Shown: piece after piece, positions 1-8,828 of the stretch
How the letters are laid out: the number at the start of each line of letters is the position of its first letter
Numbering within the stretch: the stretch's first letter is position 1
Source: CAVPJW01 sp963705525
GTDB lineage: Bacteria > Acidobacteriota > Vicinamibacteria > Vicinamibacterales > CAVPJW01
Assembly: GCA_963705525.1 (NCBI GenBank)
Contig: CAVPJW010000002.1
Location: 1,116,001-1,180,000 of the forward strand
Direction: 5' to 3'
Length of the DNA stretch: 64,000 nucleotides
Notes under the pieces: generated by a model
Seen by the model: only the letters and a program-made list of their open reading frames with translations
Told to the model about the DNA's origin: nothing
Databases searched by the model: none
Program-made: the position numbers and the translations under genes

Positions 1-1135
1 TTGGAACGCTGGTCAGGACTTCACATCCGTCCGTCGTTACCAGCACATCATCTTCAATGCGAACGCCACCCCAGCCCGCCAGATATGCGCCTGGCTCGAT
101 GGTGAAGACCATCCCCGACTGGAGCAGGGTTTCCTCGACCGGCGCGTCGAGGCGTCGGCGCGAGATGCGAGGCTCCTCATGAACCTCGAGGCCGAGACCA
201 TGTCCGGTGCCGTGACCAAACGCGTCGCCAAGACCGCGCGAGGTCAGCACTTCGCGCGCTGCGTCATCCACGGCGGTCGAGGACACGCCAGGCCGAACGG
301 CCGCAATCGCCGCGGCTTGCGCTTCCAAAACTGCCGCATGGACGCGGGCTGCTTCTTGGTCGATTGCCCCAACAGAAAGCGTTCGGGTCAAGTCCACGCA
401 GTATCCGTCGTAGACCCCCCCAAAGTCCAGCACGACCAAATCCGAGACCCTGAGCTTCCTATCCGAGGGTCGGGCATGAGGCATCGCGCTGTTTGGGCCC
501 GACGCCACAATTGTGTCGAAGGCCGGACGCTCGAACCCCGCCTCCCGCATTGCCCAGTCGATGCGCATCGCGATCTCACTCTCCGTCCGACCGGCGGTGA
601 CCTCGCCGACGATTCCGCGTGCAACGGCTGAGACCAGACGTCCCCCACGCCGGAACGTTTCGATTTCATGTACGTCCTTCACAAGTCGAAGCCCCTCGAC
701 CAGCTTGTACGTTGGAACGAGCTGGCTCCGTGCGCGCTTCCCGGCCGTTGGGGCCGGCTTGAGTCGGTCAGCGATCCAGCCGTGCCGGCCTACCGTCAGA
801 TGATCGGCCTCGAATCCGAGCCGCTCTATGCCCAGCCCGCTTACCACTCTGATCAACTCCTCATCGTATGAATCCTTCACTTTGGCGAGCACCGCTCCCG
901 GAGGACCGGACGGCGAAGCAAACAGGTTTTCGACCTCGCCGACATAGCGCGAGTCCGTCAGCAGCCAGAGCGCGTCGTCGGTCACGACGACGACGCCGCC
1001 GGATCCGGCGAAGTTCGTCAGGTACCGGATGTTTGGCTGATGGGTGACCAGTAAACCATCGATCGGCACGGCTTCCATGAGGGCCCGAACCCGGCGGATC
1101 CTCTCGCCAATCATCTGGCTGTGTGCAAGTGACAT
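1..1135 (-). CDS. M24 family Xaa-Pro aminopeptidase (C-terminus cut by window edge)
   Basis: Cytoplasmic metallopeptidase that removes an N-terminal residue preceding proline. The frame is open from the ATG at 1135 to position 1, about 378 residues. Residues 1-150 form a creatinase-type N-terminal domain with NIRYLTNFAGS. The pita-bread catalytic domain follows, with all five expected metal ligands visible: D237 in LDFGG, D248 in VDLTRT, H312 in GHGTGHGLG, E347 in IEPGAY and E361 in RIEDDV. Only a few C-terminal residues should be missing. The DFGG and GHGTGHG motifs fit the PepP/PepQ-like group; peptidase versus prolidase activity cannot be decided here. It lies downstream of a lipoprotein gene on the same strand and is separated from it by a hairpin terminator. 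Confidence 0.9.
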   Translation of the reverse strand, partial: MSLAHSQMIGERIRRVRALMEAVPIDGLLVTHQPNIRYLTNFAGSGGVVVVTDDALWLLTDSRYVGEVENLFASPSGPPGAVLAKVKDSYDEELIRVVSGLGIERLGFEADHLTVGRHGWIADRLKPAPTAGKRARSQLVPTYKLVEGLRLVKDVHEIETFRRGGRLVSAVARGIVGEVTAGRTESEIAMRIDWAMREAGFERPAFDTIVASGPNSAMPHARPSDRKLRVSDLVVLDFGGVYDGYCVDLTRTLSVGAIDQEAARVHAAVLEAQAAAIAAVRPGVSSTAVDDAAREVLTSRGLGDAFGHGTGHGLGLEVHEEPRISRRRLDAPVEETLLQSGMVFTIEPGAYLAGWGGVRIEDDVLVTTDGCEVLTSVP

Positions 1136-1182
1136 TGAGTACTTATCAGTGGAAGCGTCCGCGCTTCCCTCCTGAATAAAGC

Positions 1183-1211
1183 AAACGCCGGATCGAAACG
1201 ATCCGGCGTTT
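1183..1211 (-). terminator. Perfect 12-bp hairpin terminator
   Basis: AAACGCCGGATC at 1183-1194 pairs perfectly with GATCCGGCGTTT at 1200-1211 around a 5-nt loop. It lies between the stop of the PKD lipoprotein (1280) and the start of the M24 peptidase (1135). On the minus strand the stem ends in TTT followed by GCTTTATT. It probably ends the lipoprotein transcript. Confidence 0.75.
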
Positions 1212-1279
1212 ATGAATTGCTGGACTTAGAGTTGCCTCACCTCTCGCCCGTTGGCCCACGGGTGCGAGGTGCGCTTCCC

Positions 1280-2554
1280 CTATTGTACCGATACGTCGTG
1301 ACTGATCTGGTCCTCCTTCCCTCTGCTGTCTCGGATCGTCAATGTCACGACGTACTCGCCGACATCGGTATAGGTATGGCTCGGGAACTGACCGGTGGCC
1401 GAGTGGCCGTCACCGAAGTTCCAGATGAAGCTGACGATATCGTTCGGGCTCGTTGACCCGGACGCGTCGAAGAAGATTTCCGTGCCAGGCGCCGGATCTC
1501 CAGGCGAGTAGGAGAAGGCGGCCGTGACGCCACCGGCCCCATCATCCTCCACGAACACCGACTTCGACTTTGTGCCTTCCTGCCCTGCGTCGTCTTTGAC
1601 GACCAACACGACTGTATAAGAACCCGTGACATCGTACGTGGTGGACACGGTGATCCCGCTCGCCGAGGTCCCGTTGCTCTTTCCGAAGTTCCACTTGTAG
1701 GACACTATCTTCCGCCCTTCAGTCGCCGTGGACGCTGAAGCGTTGAAGAAGACCTTCTGACCGGTGCCCGGGGACTCGGGCGAGATCGTGAAGTCCGCCG
1801 TCGGTCCGGTGCTCGCGCCCACTGTGACCGACTGCGGCACCGAGGCGGTGGCCGACCCGCGATTGTCGGTCACCGTGAGGACGACTGAATACTGGCCGGA
1901 CACTTCATACTCGTGGTCGATTTGCACGCCGCTGCCGGTACCGCCGTCACCAAAGTCCCAGTGATACGAAACGATCGCACCATCCAGGTCGTTGGACGAC
2001 GATGCGTCGAAATGGACGTCAGTCAACGCTACGGGATTCACGGGTGAGAACGTAAAGGCCGGCCTCGGTGGCAGATTTGGCGGAAGCACCACTCCAGCCG
2101 GAACCAGCCGAATATCGATCGTCCGCGCGAGCGACGACCTGTTGTCGCTCGTCGAAGGCGTGATCCGAATGGTGACCACAGTCCCGGTGTCGACGGGCTC
2201 GGCGGGCGGCGGCGGCGCAACATACACGACGCTGGCCTGGCCGTTGCCATCCGTGACCACTGACTTGCTGGACAGCCGTCCGAAGTCGAAAATTGCCCCG
2301 CCAAGCGTGATTTCGACGCGCATGCCTACGTTCGGCGCCGGCTGGCCGTTGGCGTCGCGCGTGCGGATGTCGATGCGAGATTCGGATACGCCGTCCTGGG
2401 TCAGCACGCTCGGCGTCGCTGACACTGACACCGACAGAGCCAGCTCCGAAGGCCCCGAGAGCGGTGGCGCCTCCGTCTTCTCTGTCGTGCAGGCGGACAG
2501 TCCGACGGTCAGCATTGCCGCCGCGCCGATAAACGTTCGAATGTTGGAAGTCAC
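1280..2554 (-). CDS. Lipoprotein with Ig-like and three PKD domains
   Basis: A 424-aa exported lipoprotein. Residues 1-22 form a signal peptide with lipobox VGLSAC, so Cys22 would be lipidated. Residues about 35-150 look like a bacterial Ig-like (invasin/Big_1-type) domain, with QDGVSESRIDIRTRDANGQP and TDGNGQASVVY. Three PKD domains follow at about 165-245, 250-335 and 340-424, each with the hallmark DFGDG or NFG element: YHWDFGDGGTG, YKWNFGKSNGT and FIWNFGDGHSA. PKD domains usually mediate surface or polysaccharide contacts, and there is no enzymatic domain. Its ATG overlaps the stop of the upstream lipoprotein gene (ATGA), so the two are translationally coupled. They follow pilQ on the same strand, which suggests, without proof, a role connected with the pilus or outer membrane. 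Confidence 0.82.
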   Translation of the reverse strand: MTSNIRTFIGAAAMLTVGLSACTTEKTEAPPLSGPSELALSVSVSATPSVLTQDGVSESRIDIRTRDANGQPAPNVGMRVEITLGGAIFDFGRLSSKSVVTDGNGQASVVYVAPPPPAEPVDTGTVVTIRITPSTSDNRSSLARTIDIRLVPAGVVLPPNLPPRPAFTFSPVNPVALTDVHFDASSSNDLDGAIVSYHWDFGDGGTGSGVQIDHEYEVSGQYSVVLTVTDNRGSATASVPQSVTVGASTGPTADFTISPESPGTGQKVFFNASASTATEGRKIVSYKWNFGKSNGTSASGITVSTTYDVTGSYTVVLVVKDDAGQEGTKSKSVFVEDDGAGGVTAAFSYSPGDPAPGTEIFFDASGSTSPNDIVSFIWNFGDGHSATGQFPSHTYTDVGEYVVTLTIRDSRGKEDQISHDVSVQ

Positions 2555-3225
2555 TGGCCGTCTCCGCTTCCGCTATCGCCGCCCTCATCGCTCCCGCCCG
2601 AGCCGGTAGGATCCGCCCAGTCGGCAAAGTTCACGCTGATGAGTCCGCTGCCGGTGACTTCGTTACCCGCGCCGTCCTTACCGAAGAACGTCACCTCCGC
2701 GAGCGTCGAAATCAACTTGGCACCACCCCCGCCTGTCAGCTGCTTGAGCGGCGCTTCGATCTTGGATTGCGCCCGGACCAATGTGAAATCGAACGTGGTC
2801 CCGGAGTCGGTGATCGTGGAGGTGGCGCCACCATCGAAACCGTACGGAACGTCCGTGCCTGGCGTGTCACGCCCATCGGACCGGCGAAACACCACCCTGT
2901 AGCGCGTAATCGTCACTTGATTCGTCAGCGATGGGCCGGTCGTCGTGCCCGGCGCACCGAGGTCTTTGAGCACTATGCGCATCTGGACGCGTCCCGGATC
3001 CTCGAAGACACTGCCCTGCGTCAAGACATCGGACTCGAGGATGTTGCCGAATGCATCCGGCGATGCCCCCGACGCCGCAGAGAGCGAATCGATCGTGAGG
3101 TACACCGGAGAGCTTCCCTGCCTGATTGTGTCGCTGCTACATGAAACGGACCAGGCCAGGCACATGGCAATGGCTGCCATGCTCCACACGCGTCGTCCGC
3201 CAATCAATGAGTCTCGACGTTCCAT
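2551..3225 (-). CDS. Putative lipoprotein, function unknown
   Basis: A 224-aa protein with a hydrophobic signal (about residues 15-28) ending in a SVSC lipobox, so probably a lipoprotein. I recognise no family. The body is a beta-rich domain of about 170 residues with FEDPGRVQMRIVLKDLG and ITRYRVVFRRSDGRDTPG, and the tail is rich in Gly, Ser and Asp. It starts 5 bp after the pilQ stop and overlaps the PKD lipoprotein by 4 bp, so pilQ, this gene and the PKD gene probably form one transcript. The position suggests an accessory role at the outer membrane close to the PilQ secretin, but no motif demonstrates it. Confidence 0.75.
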   Translation of the reverse strand: MERRDSLIGGRRVWSMAAIAMCLAWSVSCSSDTIRQGSSPVYLTIDSLSAASGASPDAFGNILESDVLTQGSVFEDPGRVQMRIVLKDLGAPGTTTGPSLTNQVTITRYRVVFRRSDGRDTPGTDVPYGFDGGATSTITDSGTTFDFTLVRAQSKIEAPLKQLTGGGGAKLISTLAEVTFFGKDGAGNEVTGSGLISVNFADWADPTGSGGSDEGGDSGSGDGQ

Positions 3226-3229
3226 GCGG

Positions 3230-5701
3230 TCATCCCTTAATGATTCGCGGCGTGATGAAGATCAAGAGCTCGCGGCTCTCGTCAGTCACGCTGTCGCGCT
3301 TGAACAGCCAGCCCAGCAGCGGCACCTTATAGAGACCAGGCGTTCGGTCGTTCTGCAACGTCTCGCTGCTGATGTAGATGCCTCCGATGACGGTCGTCTG
3401 CGCGTCGTTGACGAGCACCTGGGTGTTGGCACGCTGCGTGTTGATCGGCGGGATCCCGTTGACGGCCCGCGTGAAATCGGGCGTCGAGTTCTCCAGCGAG
3501 ATCTTCATGATTACTGTGCCTGCGGCAGTGATCTGCGGAGTGACTTTCAAGGTCAGAGCGGCATCTCTGAAACTCACGGTGACGGTGTTGTTGGCCACCG
3601 TCTGGATCGGAATCTGGACGCCCTGCGTAACTTCGGCTTCGACGTTGTTCTGAGTCGACACGCGAGGAGTCGACAGCAGGCGACCCTTACCCGATCGCTC
3701 GAGTGCCGAGAGCGCGACGTCCAGGTTGATCGCACCATTGATTGAACCCAGCGAGACGCCAATGGCGCTGGTCGCCGCCTGGACGCCCAGGTTCACGGCC
3801 GTCCCCGCCGAGTCCGCCGGCTGATTCGGCGGGCTCTGAGTTCCTATCCGGCCGGTTACGCCTGCCTGATTCGGAAACGCGAACGGGAGGGTGTTGCCAA
3901 GATCGGGAGCGGCACGGCCACTGAAGCCCCACTGCACTCCGATAGAACGGGCGAAATCGCGGTTGGTCTGAACGATTCGCGCTTCGATCTCGACCTGGGG
4001 CTGCGGTTTGTCGAGCGTCGTGATCAGATCGGACGCCGTCGCCAGTGCGACAGGTAGATCGCGGAGGATCAAGGTATTGGTGCGGACGTCCACCTCCACT
4101 TCTCCGCGCTGCGTCAACGCGCTTCGCGTCAGGAGAAGCTTGATATCTTCGGCACGGGCATAGCTCAGGGGCCGGGTGATGACGTTCAGCTCGCCCGCGA
4201 GGGCCTGCTCTTCGGCCAGCTTGCGGCGCTGGCTTTCCTCGTCGGCAAGGACGGCGAGCGGGGCAATGCGCACAACCGTGCCGTCGACGACATACCCTAG
4301 CTTGTTCGCGCGCAGGATCAGATCGAGCGCTTGGTCCCATGGCACATCGCGCAGAGTGACGTCCACCGAGCCGTTCACCGCCGGGTCGATCACCAGGTTG
4401 AGGCCGCTGATCTCCGAAAACGTGCGAAGCACCGCGCGAAGATCCGCGTTCTGGAAGTCCAGACTGATCGGATGCCCAGAGTAGGTGCGCATCGGGGTCT
4501 GACCCGCCGCCGCGGACAACTGCGATCGATTGTTCACGAGCGCGGCGAGCCCGAGGGTGCCCGTCGGCGGCCGGTCGACAGTAGAGGCGACCTCTGCCGG
4601 CGTTTGTGCCGCGGCTGCAATCGACGGCGTCGGAACCGGCGCTTCTGGGATGGATTCGACCGGCGACTGCGCTTCCAGTTGTGTCACCGGAGGAAGCGCA
4701 GCGGCAGGAGCAACGACGGGAGCCGGAATGGGTCCCGCCTGCGCCTGCACTTGCACCGGGGGTGGCGCGGGTTGCCCAGGCATCTGGGACCCTTGTGACG
4801 TCGGCTCTTCTTTGGCGAGCGCCAGGAGGCCGGGATCCACAACCTGCGGAGCGGAGACGCTGCCGAGGTGCTCGCTATCGAGCAAGTGCGGCGCCCTGCC
4901 GAGTTCGGAGAATGTCGTCGTCGCGACCGGCGTCGCCAACTGGGGCAGTTCGAGTGACGAACCCACGATTGCGCGCACGTCGAATGCGTTGTAGCCGGTC
5001 GTCTCGACGCTAGCGGGTTGCTCAGGCACCTGGGGTACTTCTGACGTCGGCTCTTCTTTGGCGAGGTCCAGGAGGTCGAGATCCACAACCTGCAGAGCGG
5101 AGACGCTGGCGAGCGCCCCGCTCTCGAGCAGAGGCAGAGCCTCGCCGAGTTCGGAGAATGCCGTCGTGGCGACCGGCGTCGCCATCTGGGGTTGTTCGAG
5201 CGACGAACCCACGACAACGCGCACGTCGTATCCGTTGTAGCCCGTCGTCTCGACGCGATACGGCGCGGGCGTATCGAGATCGACCACGACACGGGTTTTG
5301 AGAGGCGTCCGGCTGTTCTGCGCGACTCTGACGCGCAGGACGGAGCCCTGGCCGACAACGGTCATGGACGGCGCGGCGCTGATCACGCGATCGAAATCCA
5401 GAACGAGCCGGTGCGGAAGGTCTTCCGTCTCCGTCACGGTGGACGGCTCGAGCTTGCCGTTGCCGCCGAGGACGATCTCGACTGCGCCGTCCTGAAGAGA
5501 CGTCTGGACAGTGCGCAGGATCGTGGCTCTGCGGTTCGACACGACTCCGGTGCCGGCGCCCTCCGCCCAGCCTGTCATGACCAGCGGCGTCCCGTTGAGC
5601 AGGGACAACACCACCGGCGTCGCCAGGGCAAGAAGCCGCTTGCCGGCGGAGGCTCTGTTCGCGAGGGTGGTTCGTCTCGTAGCTGGGGTCTGCATGGTCA
5701 T
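3230..5701 (-). CDS. pilQ: Type IV pilus secretin PilQ
   Basis: Outer-membrane secretin through which the type IVa pilus passes. The 823 residues contain an N-terminal signal or membrane segment (about 23-45), an AMIN domain (about 65-160), a low-complexity linker, an STN/N0 domain (about 405-475: ISLDFQNADLRAVLRTFSEI), an N1 domain and the C-terminal secretin pore (about 560-823), ending in RELLIFITPRIIKG. The secretin landmark VPLLGWLFKRD is near residue 800. The linker contains two tandem 82-residue units (150-231 and 232-313), described separately. PilQ is the last pil gene of the pilMNOPQ run, and its ATG overlaps the pilP stop by 4 bp. At 823 aa it is longer than typical PilQ, mostly because of the linker and duplication. 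Confidence 0.95.
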   Translation of the reverse strand: MTMQTPATRRTTLANRASAGKRLLALATPVVLSLLNGTPLVMTGWAEGAGTGVVSNRRATILRTVQTSLQDGAVEIVLGGNGKLEPSTVTETEDLPHRLVLDFDRVISAAPSMTVVGQGSVLRVRVAQNSRTPLKTRVVVDLDTPAPYRVETTGYNGYDVRVVVGSSLEQPQMATPVATTAFSELGEALPLLESGALASVSALQVVDLDLLDLAKEEPTSEVPQVPEQPASVETTGYNAFDVRAIVGSSLELPQLATPVATTTFSELGRAPHLLDSEHLGSVSAPQVVDPGLLALAKEEPTSQGSQMPGQPAPPPVQVQAQAGPIPAPVVAPAAALPPVTQLEAQSPVESIPEAPVPTPSIAAAAQTPAEVASTVDRPPTGTLGLAALVNNRSQLSAAAGQTPMRTYSGHPISLDFQNADLRAVLRTFSEISGLNLVIDPAVNGSVDVTLRDVPWDQALDLILRANKLGYVVDGTVVRIAPLAVLADEESQRRKLAEEQALAGELNVITRPLSYARAEDIKLLLTRSALTQRGEVEVDVRTNTLILRDLPVALATASDLITTLDKPQPQVEIEARIVQTNRDFARSIGVQWGFSGRAAPDLGNTLPFAFPNQAGVTGRIGTQSPPNQPADSAGTAVNLGVQAATSAIGVSLGSINGAINLDVALSALERSGKGRLLSTPRVSTQNNVEAEVTQGVQIPIQTVANNTVTVSFRDAALTLKVTPQITAAGTVIMKISLENSTPDFTRAVNGIPPINTQRANTQVLVNDAQTTVIGGIYISSETLQNDRTPGLYKVPLLGWLFKRDSVTDESRELLIFITPRIIKG
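4763..5254 (-). repeat. 246-bp tandem duplication inside pilQ
   Basis: PilQ residues 150-231 (5009-5254) and 232-313 (4763-5008) are two copies of the same 82-residue unit. Both open with VETTGYN, share VGSSLE, ATPVATT, FSELG and QVVD, and close with LAKEEPTS followed by a Gln/Pro stretch. Copies are in frame, equal in length and directly adjacent, and they differ at many positions, so the duplication is not recent. The first copy starts in the last strand of the AMIN domain. Confidence 0.9.
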
Positions 5702-6153
5702 TTCGTCTCGTCAATGGCCCGGAGGGTCTTGCGGACCTCTCGCTGTTTGACGATCGAAAGCGGATCGTCGACGTTCTGCATCACGATCAAGTCCTGTTCG
5801 GTAATCGTCTTCACCGATCCATTGAGCAGCTGGTCGTTCGCATGGACGATGAACGTCCTGGAGTCCGGTCCCTGAACCACGGCCACGAAGCCGGCGCGAC
5901 TCCGGACGATGCCCTTGAGCGACAGGTCCTCGACAGCGAGATTGCCAAGCCCGTCGCCTCGACGGTTCGTCGCCCCGGGTTCTGTCCCGTGCGTCAGCAG
6001 GGTCACGAACGGATCCCGGCGGCCATCGGGGTTATACGTAAATGTCTCCGGCTGAGGAGCCGTCGGTACCGCCGCGGCCTGCGCCGCTCCGGTCGCGACC
6101 GACGCTGCGAACAGCGCAAAGGCCAGCCCCGCGTAGGACACCCATCGCGTCAT
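5698..6153 (-). CDS. pilP: Type IV pilus assembly lipoprotein/periplasmic protein PilP
   Basis: PilP links the inner-membrane PilN/PilO complex to the PilQ secretin. The chosen start at 6153 (MTRWVSYAGLAF) overlaps the pilO stop by 4 bp and gives 151 residues with a signal peptide ending near GAAQA. A longer reading to 6225 would lie inside pilO and adds no conserved sequence. The mature part has an extended segment with the PilP-typical DGRRDPF motif, then a beta domain with LSLKGIVRSRAGFVAVVQGP. There is no clear lipobox Cys, unlike many PilP proteins, so it may be soluble in the periplasm. Its neighbours pilO and pilQ support the call. Confidence 0.88.
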   Translation of the reverse strand: MTRWVSYAGLAFALFAASVATGAAQAAAVPTAPQPETFTYNPDGRRDPFVTLLTHGTEPGATNRRGDGLGNLAVEDLSLKGIVRSRAGFVAVVQGPDSRTFIVHANDQLLNGSVKTITEQDLIVMQNVDDPLSIVKQREVRKTLRAIDETK

Positions 6154-6752
6154 CGTTTCGCTCCAGCTGCAGCCGCTTTCGCGGCCGCTTTCGGATCGAG
6201 CAGCACAAACGTCGTGGCGATGCACTGCGCCGTGATCGTGGACTGCCCCTCGGGACGCTCCTTCGCGCGAATCTGAACGCCGCTGATATTGATGATTCGC
6301 GAGAACTTACTGATCCGATCGAAGAAGAGACCGAGATTGTGATAGGTCCCGTCGAGTTCGAGCGCGATGGGCCACTCGGCGTGTAGTTGTTTGGTGGCGA
6401 TGGGCTCGGGTTTGAACCCCTTGATCGCCAGATTGGACTGCGACGCCAGCGTCTGAATGCGACGAAGCAGATCGGCGACGTCTTTTTCCTCCGGCAGAAC
6501 TGACTTCAGGTTCTCGAGCCGGCCCTCGAGCGACGACACTTCCTTCCGGAACTCCGGAAGCTTCCGCGCCGTCACCTGGCCTCGGGTGATGTCTGCTCGC
6601 AGCGCAGCCAACTCCTGTTCCTTCACGGCGCGGTCGGCAGCCGCCGGCATCACGTAGAAGTAGTAGAAGACGCCGCAGGCGGCCAGCGACAGAGTCGCGA
6701 ACACTCCTACCTGTGCGGACGACGGCAATTTGCTCAGACTGATGTCCATCAT
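6150..6752 (-). CDS. pilO: Type IV pilus inner-membrane protein PilO
   Basis: A 200-aa bitopic inner-membrane protein that dimerises with PilN and aligns the pilus motor with the secretin. Residues about 15-33 form one transmembrane helix. They are followed by a coiled coil (about 38-100, with EQELAALRADI and SSLEGRLENLKSVLPEEKDV) and a periplasmic ferredoxin-like domain (about 105-190, with ALELDGTYHNLGLFFDRISKFSRIINI). The segment VLPEEKDVADLLRRIQTLA is characteristic of PilO. It lies 66 bp after pilN and overlaps pilP by 4 bp. Confidence 0.92.
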   Translation of the reverse strand: MMDISLSKLPSSAQVGVFATLSLAACGVFYYFYVMPAAADRAVKEQELAALRADITRGQVTARKLPEFRKEVSSLEGRLENLKSVLPEEKDVADLLRRIQTLASQSNLAIKGFKPEPIATKQLHAEWPIALELDGTYHNLGLFFDRISKFSRIINISGVQIRAKERPEGQSTITAQCIATTFVLLDPKAAAKAAAAGAKR

Positions 6753-6818
6753 TTCTCACCCCTATCGGGGCTACTTTCGGCTCGCTTTACAACGTCCAGC
6801 GTGACTGTCTCTATCCCT

Positions 6819-7391
6819 CTATCCCCCCGGCATAGAAAACTGTGCTTTGACGGAAAAGCGAATCAGCTCTCCCGCCGGCGGTGGCGCCGGCTCGACCACG
6901 CTGTCGAGGATCTCCACGCCGTCCTTGAAATATCCCGATGCCGACAGATTGCCCACCAGATCGGACAGTGCCGTCAACGTCGTGCAGCGTCCGTCGATCG
7001 TCAGCTCTGGCCCCTGCTGCTTGAGCTCTGTGAGCCACAATCCGTCCGGAAGACTTCGACTGACCTGGTCTAGCATGTGAACAGGCCCGGTCTGGCCCTG
7101 CCGCAGTTGCTCGATGAGCGCCACACGCTGTTGCAGCTGCATCTTTCTCTGATCGAACTGCTGCACCTGCTGAATGACGCCGCGCAGACGCTGCGCCTCT
7201 ACCTTCGCCGCCGCGACGTCCTCGTCCAGCCGAGTCGCATACTGCCCGAGCGACCAGTACCACCAGCCAATTCCCGCCGCCGTTGCCACCAGAATCAGGC
7301 TGCACGCAAGCGTCAGTTTCTGGCCCGCCTGAAGCTTGGCTTGCCGCTTTGACCTCTCACGTTCCGCCGCGAGCAGGTTGATCCGAATCAT
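6819..7391 (-). CDS. pilN: Type IV pilus inner-membrane protein PilN
   Basis: A 190-aa partner of PilM and PilO. It opens with the conserved cytoplasmic peptide MIRINLLAAER, which inserts into PilM. One transmembrane helix (about 28-50) and a coiled coil (about 55-100) follow, then a periplasmic domain with LPDGLWLTELKQQGPELTIDG. Its ATG overlaps the pilM stop by 4 bp. The PilN-type N-terminal motif and the gene order make the assignment secure. Confidence 0.92.
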   Translation of the reverse strand: MIRINLLAAERERSKRQAKLQAGQKLTLACSLILVATAAGIGWWYWSLGQYATRLDEDVAAAKVEAQRLRGVIQQVQQFDQRKMQLQQRVALIEQLRQGQTGPVHMLDQVSRSLPDGLWLTELKQQGPELTIDGRCTTLTALSDLVGNLSASGYFKDGVEILDSVVEPAPPPAGELIRFSVKAQFSMPGG

Positions 7392-8464
7392 CGGTCGCCA
7401 AGTCGCCGCAACGCGAGCCCGACGGCGATAGCTGCCGTCGGCTGAATGGCCGCTTTCTCGTCCTCCAGCCCCAGCTTGCGCGGCTCGAATGTGATCTTCT
7501 TGAACGGATCGAGGAGCTCGACCGGCAGCCCCAACCGCTCTTCGAGCGAGGCAGCGAAATCCTCGACCTTCGAGGCGCCGCCCGTGAGGACAATGCGATC
7601 GATGTGATCGAGCGTCGAGGTCGTTCTGAAGAACTCGAATGTCTTCTCCAGCTCCAGCGCGATGTTTTCCGTCACTGCCTTGAGTACCGGAGCGCGGTCG
7701 TCGGCGCCGATGTCGTTTACCGCCTCGCCCTTCTTCACCCGCTCGGCGCTTTCAAAGGGCAGATGCAGTTCCTTCTGCACGGCTTCCGTGTAGGCGTTGC
7801 CGCCAATGGAAATGTCGCGGGTGAAGACCAACTGCCGGGCCGCGACGACATTGACGTTGATCGCGCTTGCGCCCGCATTGAGCAGCACGGTGACCGAGTC
7901 CGGCGTCAAACCGTAATTGACCTCGTAGGCGTTCTGAAGCGCGAAGGCATCGACGTCGACGATGATCGGGACGCGACCCGCCTGGGTAATGACCTCGGTG
8001 TAATCTGTGATGCGGTCTTTCTTCGCCGCGACCAGGAGAACTTCCATCGGGCTCTTGGAGTCGCCTTTCGTTCCGACTTCGAGCACCTGATAGTCGAGAT
8101 TGACGTCCTGGATATCGAACGGGATGTACTGCTCGGCTTCCCAGTAGATCGACTCGTCCAGTTCCGCGGCGGTCATGGCCGGAAGCGAGATCTTCTTGAC
8201 GATCACCGCGCTCCCGGAGAGCGACACCGCGACGTCCTTGGTCGAAAAACTGCTGTTACTGAAGAGTCGCTTGAGCGCGCCCGCCACGGCGGCCCGGTCG
8301 GTGATCGCGCCATCGACGATGGCGTCGGGTGGAACCGGCTCGCTGGCAAAGGCGGCGACCCGGTAGCCCTGACCCGCGGCCTTGAGCTCGATTGCCTTGA
8401 TGGCGCTCGACCCGATGTCGAGGCCAACGACGGCCTTTGGCTTGCGGAAGCTGGGGATGTTCAC
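7388..8464 (-). CDS. pilM: Type IV pilus assembly ATPase-fold protein PilM
   Basis: A 358-aa cytoplasmic actin/FtsA-like protein that binds the PilN N-terminus and couples the inner-membrane platform to the motor. The actin-fold phosphate-1 motif is VVGLDIGSSAIKAIEL (about 13-28). IYWEAEQYIPFDIQDVNLDYQV and VLTGGASKVEDF are further family signatures. The start is a GTG at 8464; no upstream ATG is in frame without a stop. It is the first gene of pilMNOPQ and is transcribed divergently from rplM. A GC-rich hairpin lies in its leader at 8478-8497. Confidence 0.94.
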   Translation of the reverse strand: MNIPSFRKPKAVVGLDIGSSAIKAIELKAAGQGYRVAAFASEPVPPDAIVDGAITDRAAVAGALKRLFSNSSFSTKDVAVSLSGSAVIVKKISLPAMTAAELDESIYWEAEQYIPFDIQDVNLDYQVLEVGTKGDSKSPMEVLLVAAKKDRITDYTEVITQAGRVPIIVDVDAFALQNAYEVNYGLTPDSVTVLLNAGASAINVNVVAARQLVFTRDISIGGNAYTEAVQKELHLPFESAERVKKGEAVNDIGADDRAPVLKAVTENIALELEKTFEFFRTTSTLDHIDRIVLTGGASKVEDFAASLEERLGLPVELLDPFKKITFEPRKLGLEDEKAAIQPTAAIAVGLALRRLGDR

Positions 8465-8753
8465 ATCAATTCCAACTGCGCGCTCACATCAGCGCGCTCG
8501 GTGCCCGGTTTTTCCCACGTATTGCGGTTCGGTGTCCGCGACAGACCGTGGCGCAAACCCGGTGCCACCAGCTGAACCGCGCCAACCGACTAGATTTCGC
8601 AGATGAGCCCACAAAACTGCGATCGGCACTCCTAGTCCGACTTACAGTTTTGGCTACTCAGCCACAAATCTGTCGGGCGCGCGTGACGACGGCATCGTCA
8701 ACGGCGGCTCGTTCTGGGACATTCATCGTGCACCTTTCTGCACGGTCCGATCC
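8465..8753. other. Divergent intergenic region between pilM and rplM
   Basis: About 290 bp without a supported gene. It should contain the pilM promoter on the minus strand, but I see no convincing -35/-10 pair there. A hairpin (GCGCGC, 8-nt loop TCACATCA, GCGCGC) lies at 8478-8497, 14 nt from the pilM start codon, and could affect its translation. A second, weaker inverted repeat, TGGCGC/GCGCCA, lies further upstream. I could not match the region to a riboswitch family. Confidence 0.5.
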
Positions 8754-8783
8754 TTGACACCCGGCGCGAAGGCCACGTATGAT
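8754..8783 (+). promoter_or_regulatory. Sigma-70 type promoter of rplM-rpsI
   Basis: TTGACA at 8754-8759 and TATGAT at 8778-8783 are separated by 18 bp. The -35 is a perfect match and the -10 has five of six consensus bases. Transcription would start near 8790, leaving a leader of about 39 nt before the rplM ATG, which is preceded by an AAAGGGA ribosome-binding site. Confidence 0.8.
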
Positions 8784-8828
8784 TTGGGTTTACCGTTGTT
8801 CGGGTTACGCGGAAAGGGACCCCTTGGG

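Noticed and set aside
2019..2627. Alternative minus-strand ORF of 202 codons within the PKD lipoprotein region
   Set aside because: It overlaps the lipoprotein in another frame and is Arg/Ala-rich without any motif; the lipobox and PKD signatures are in the chosen frame.
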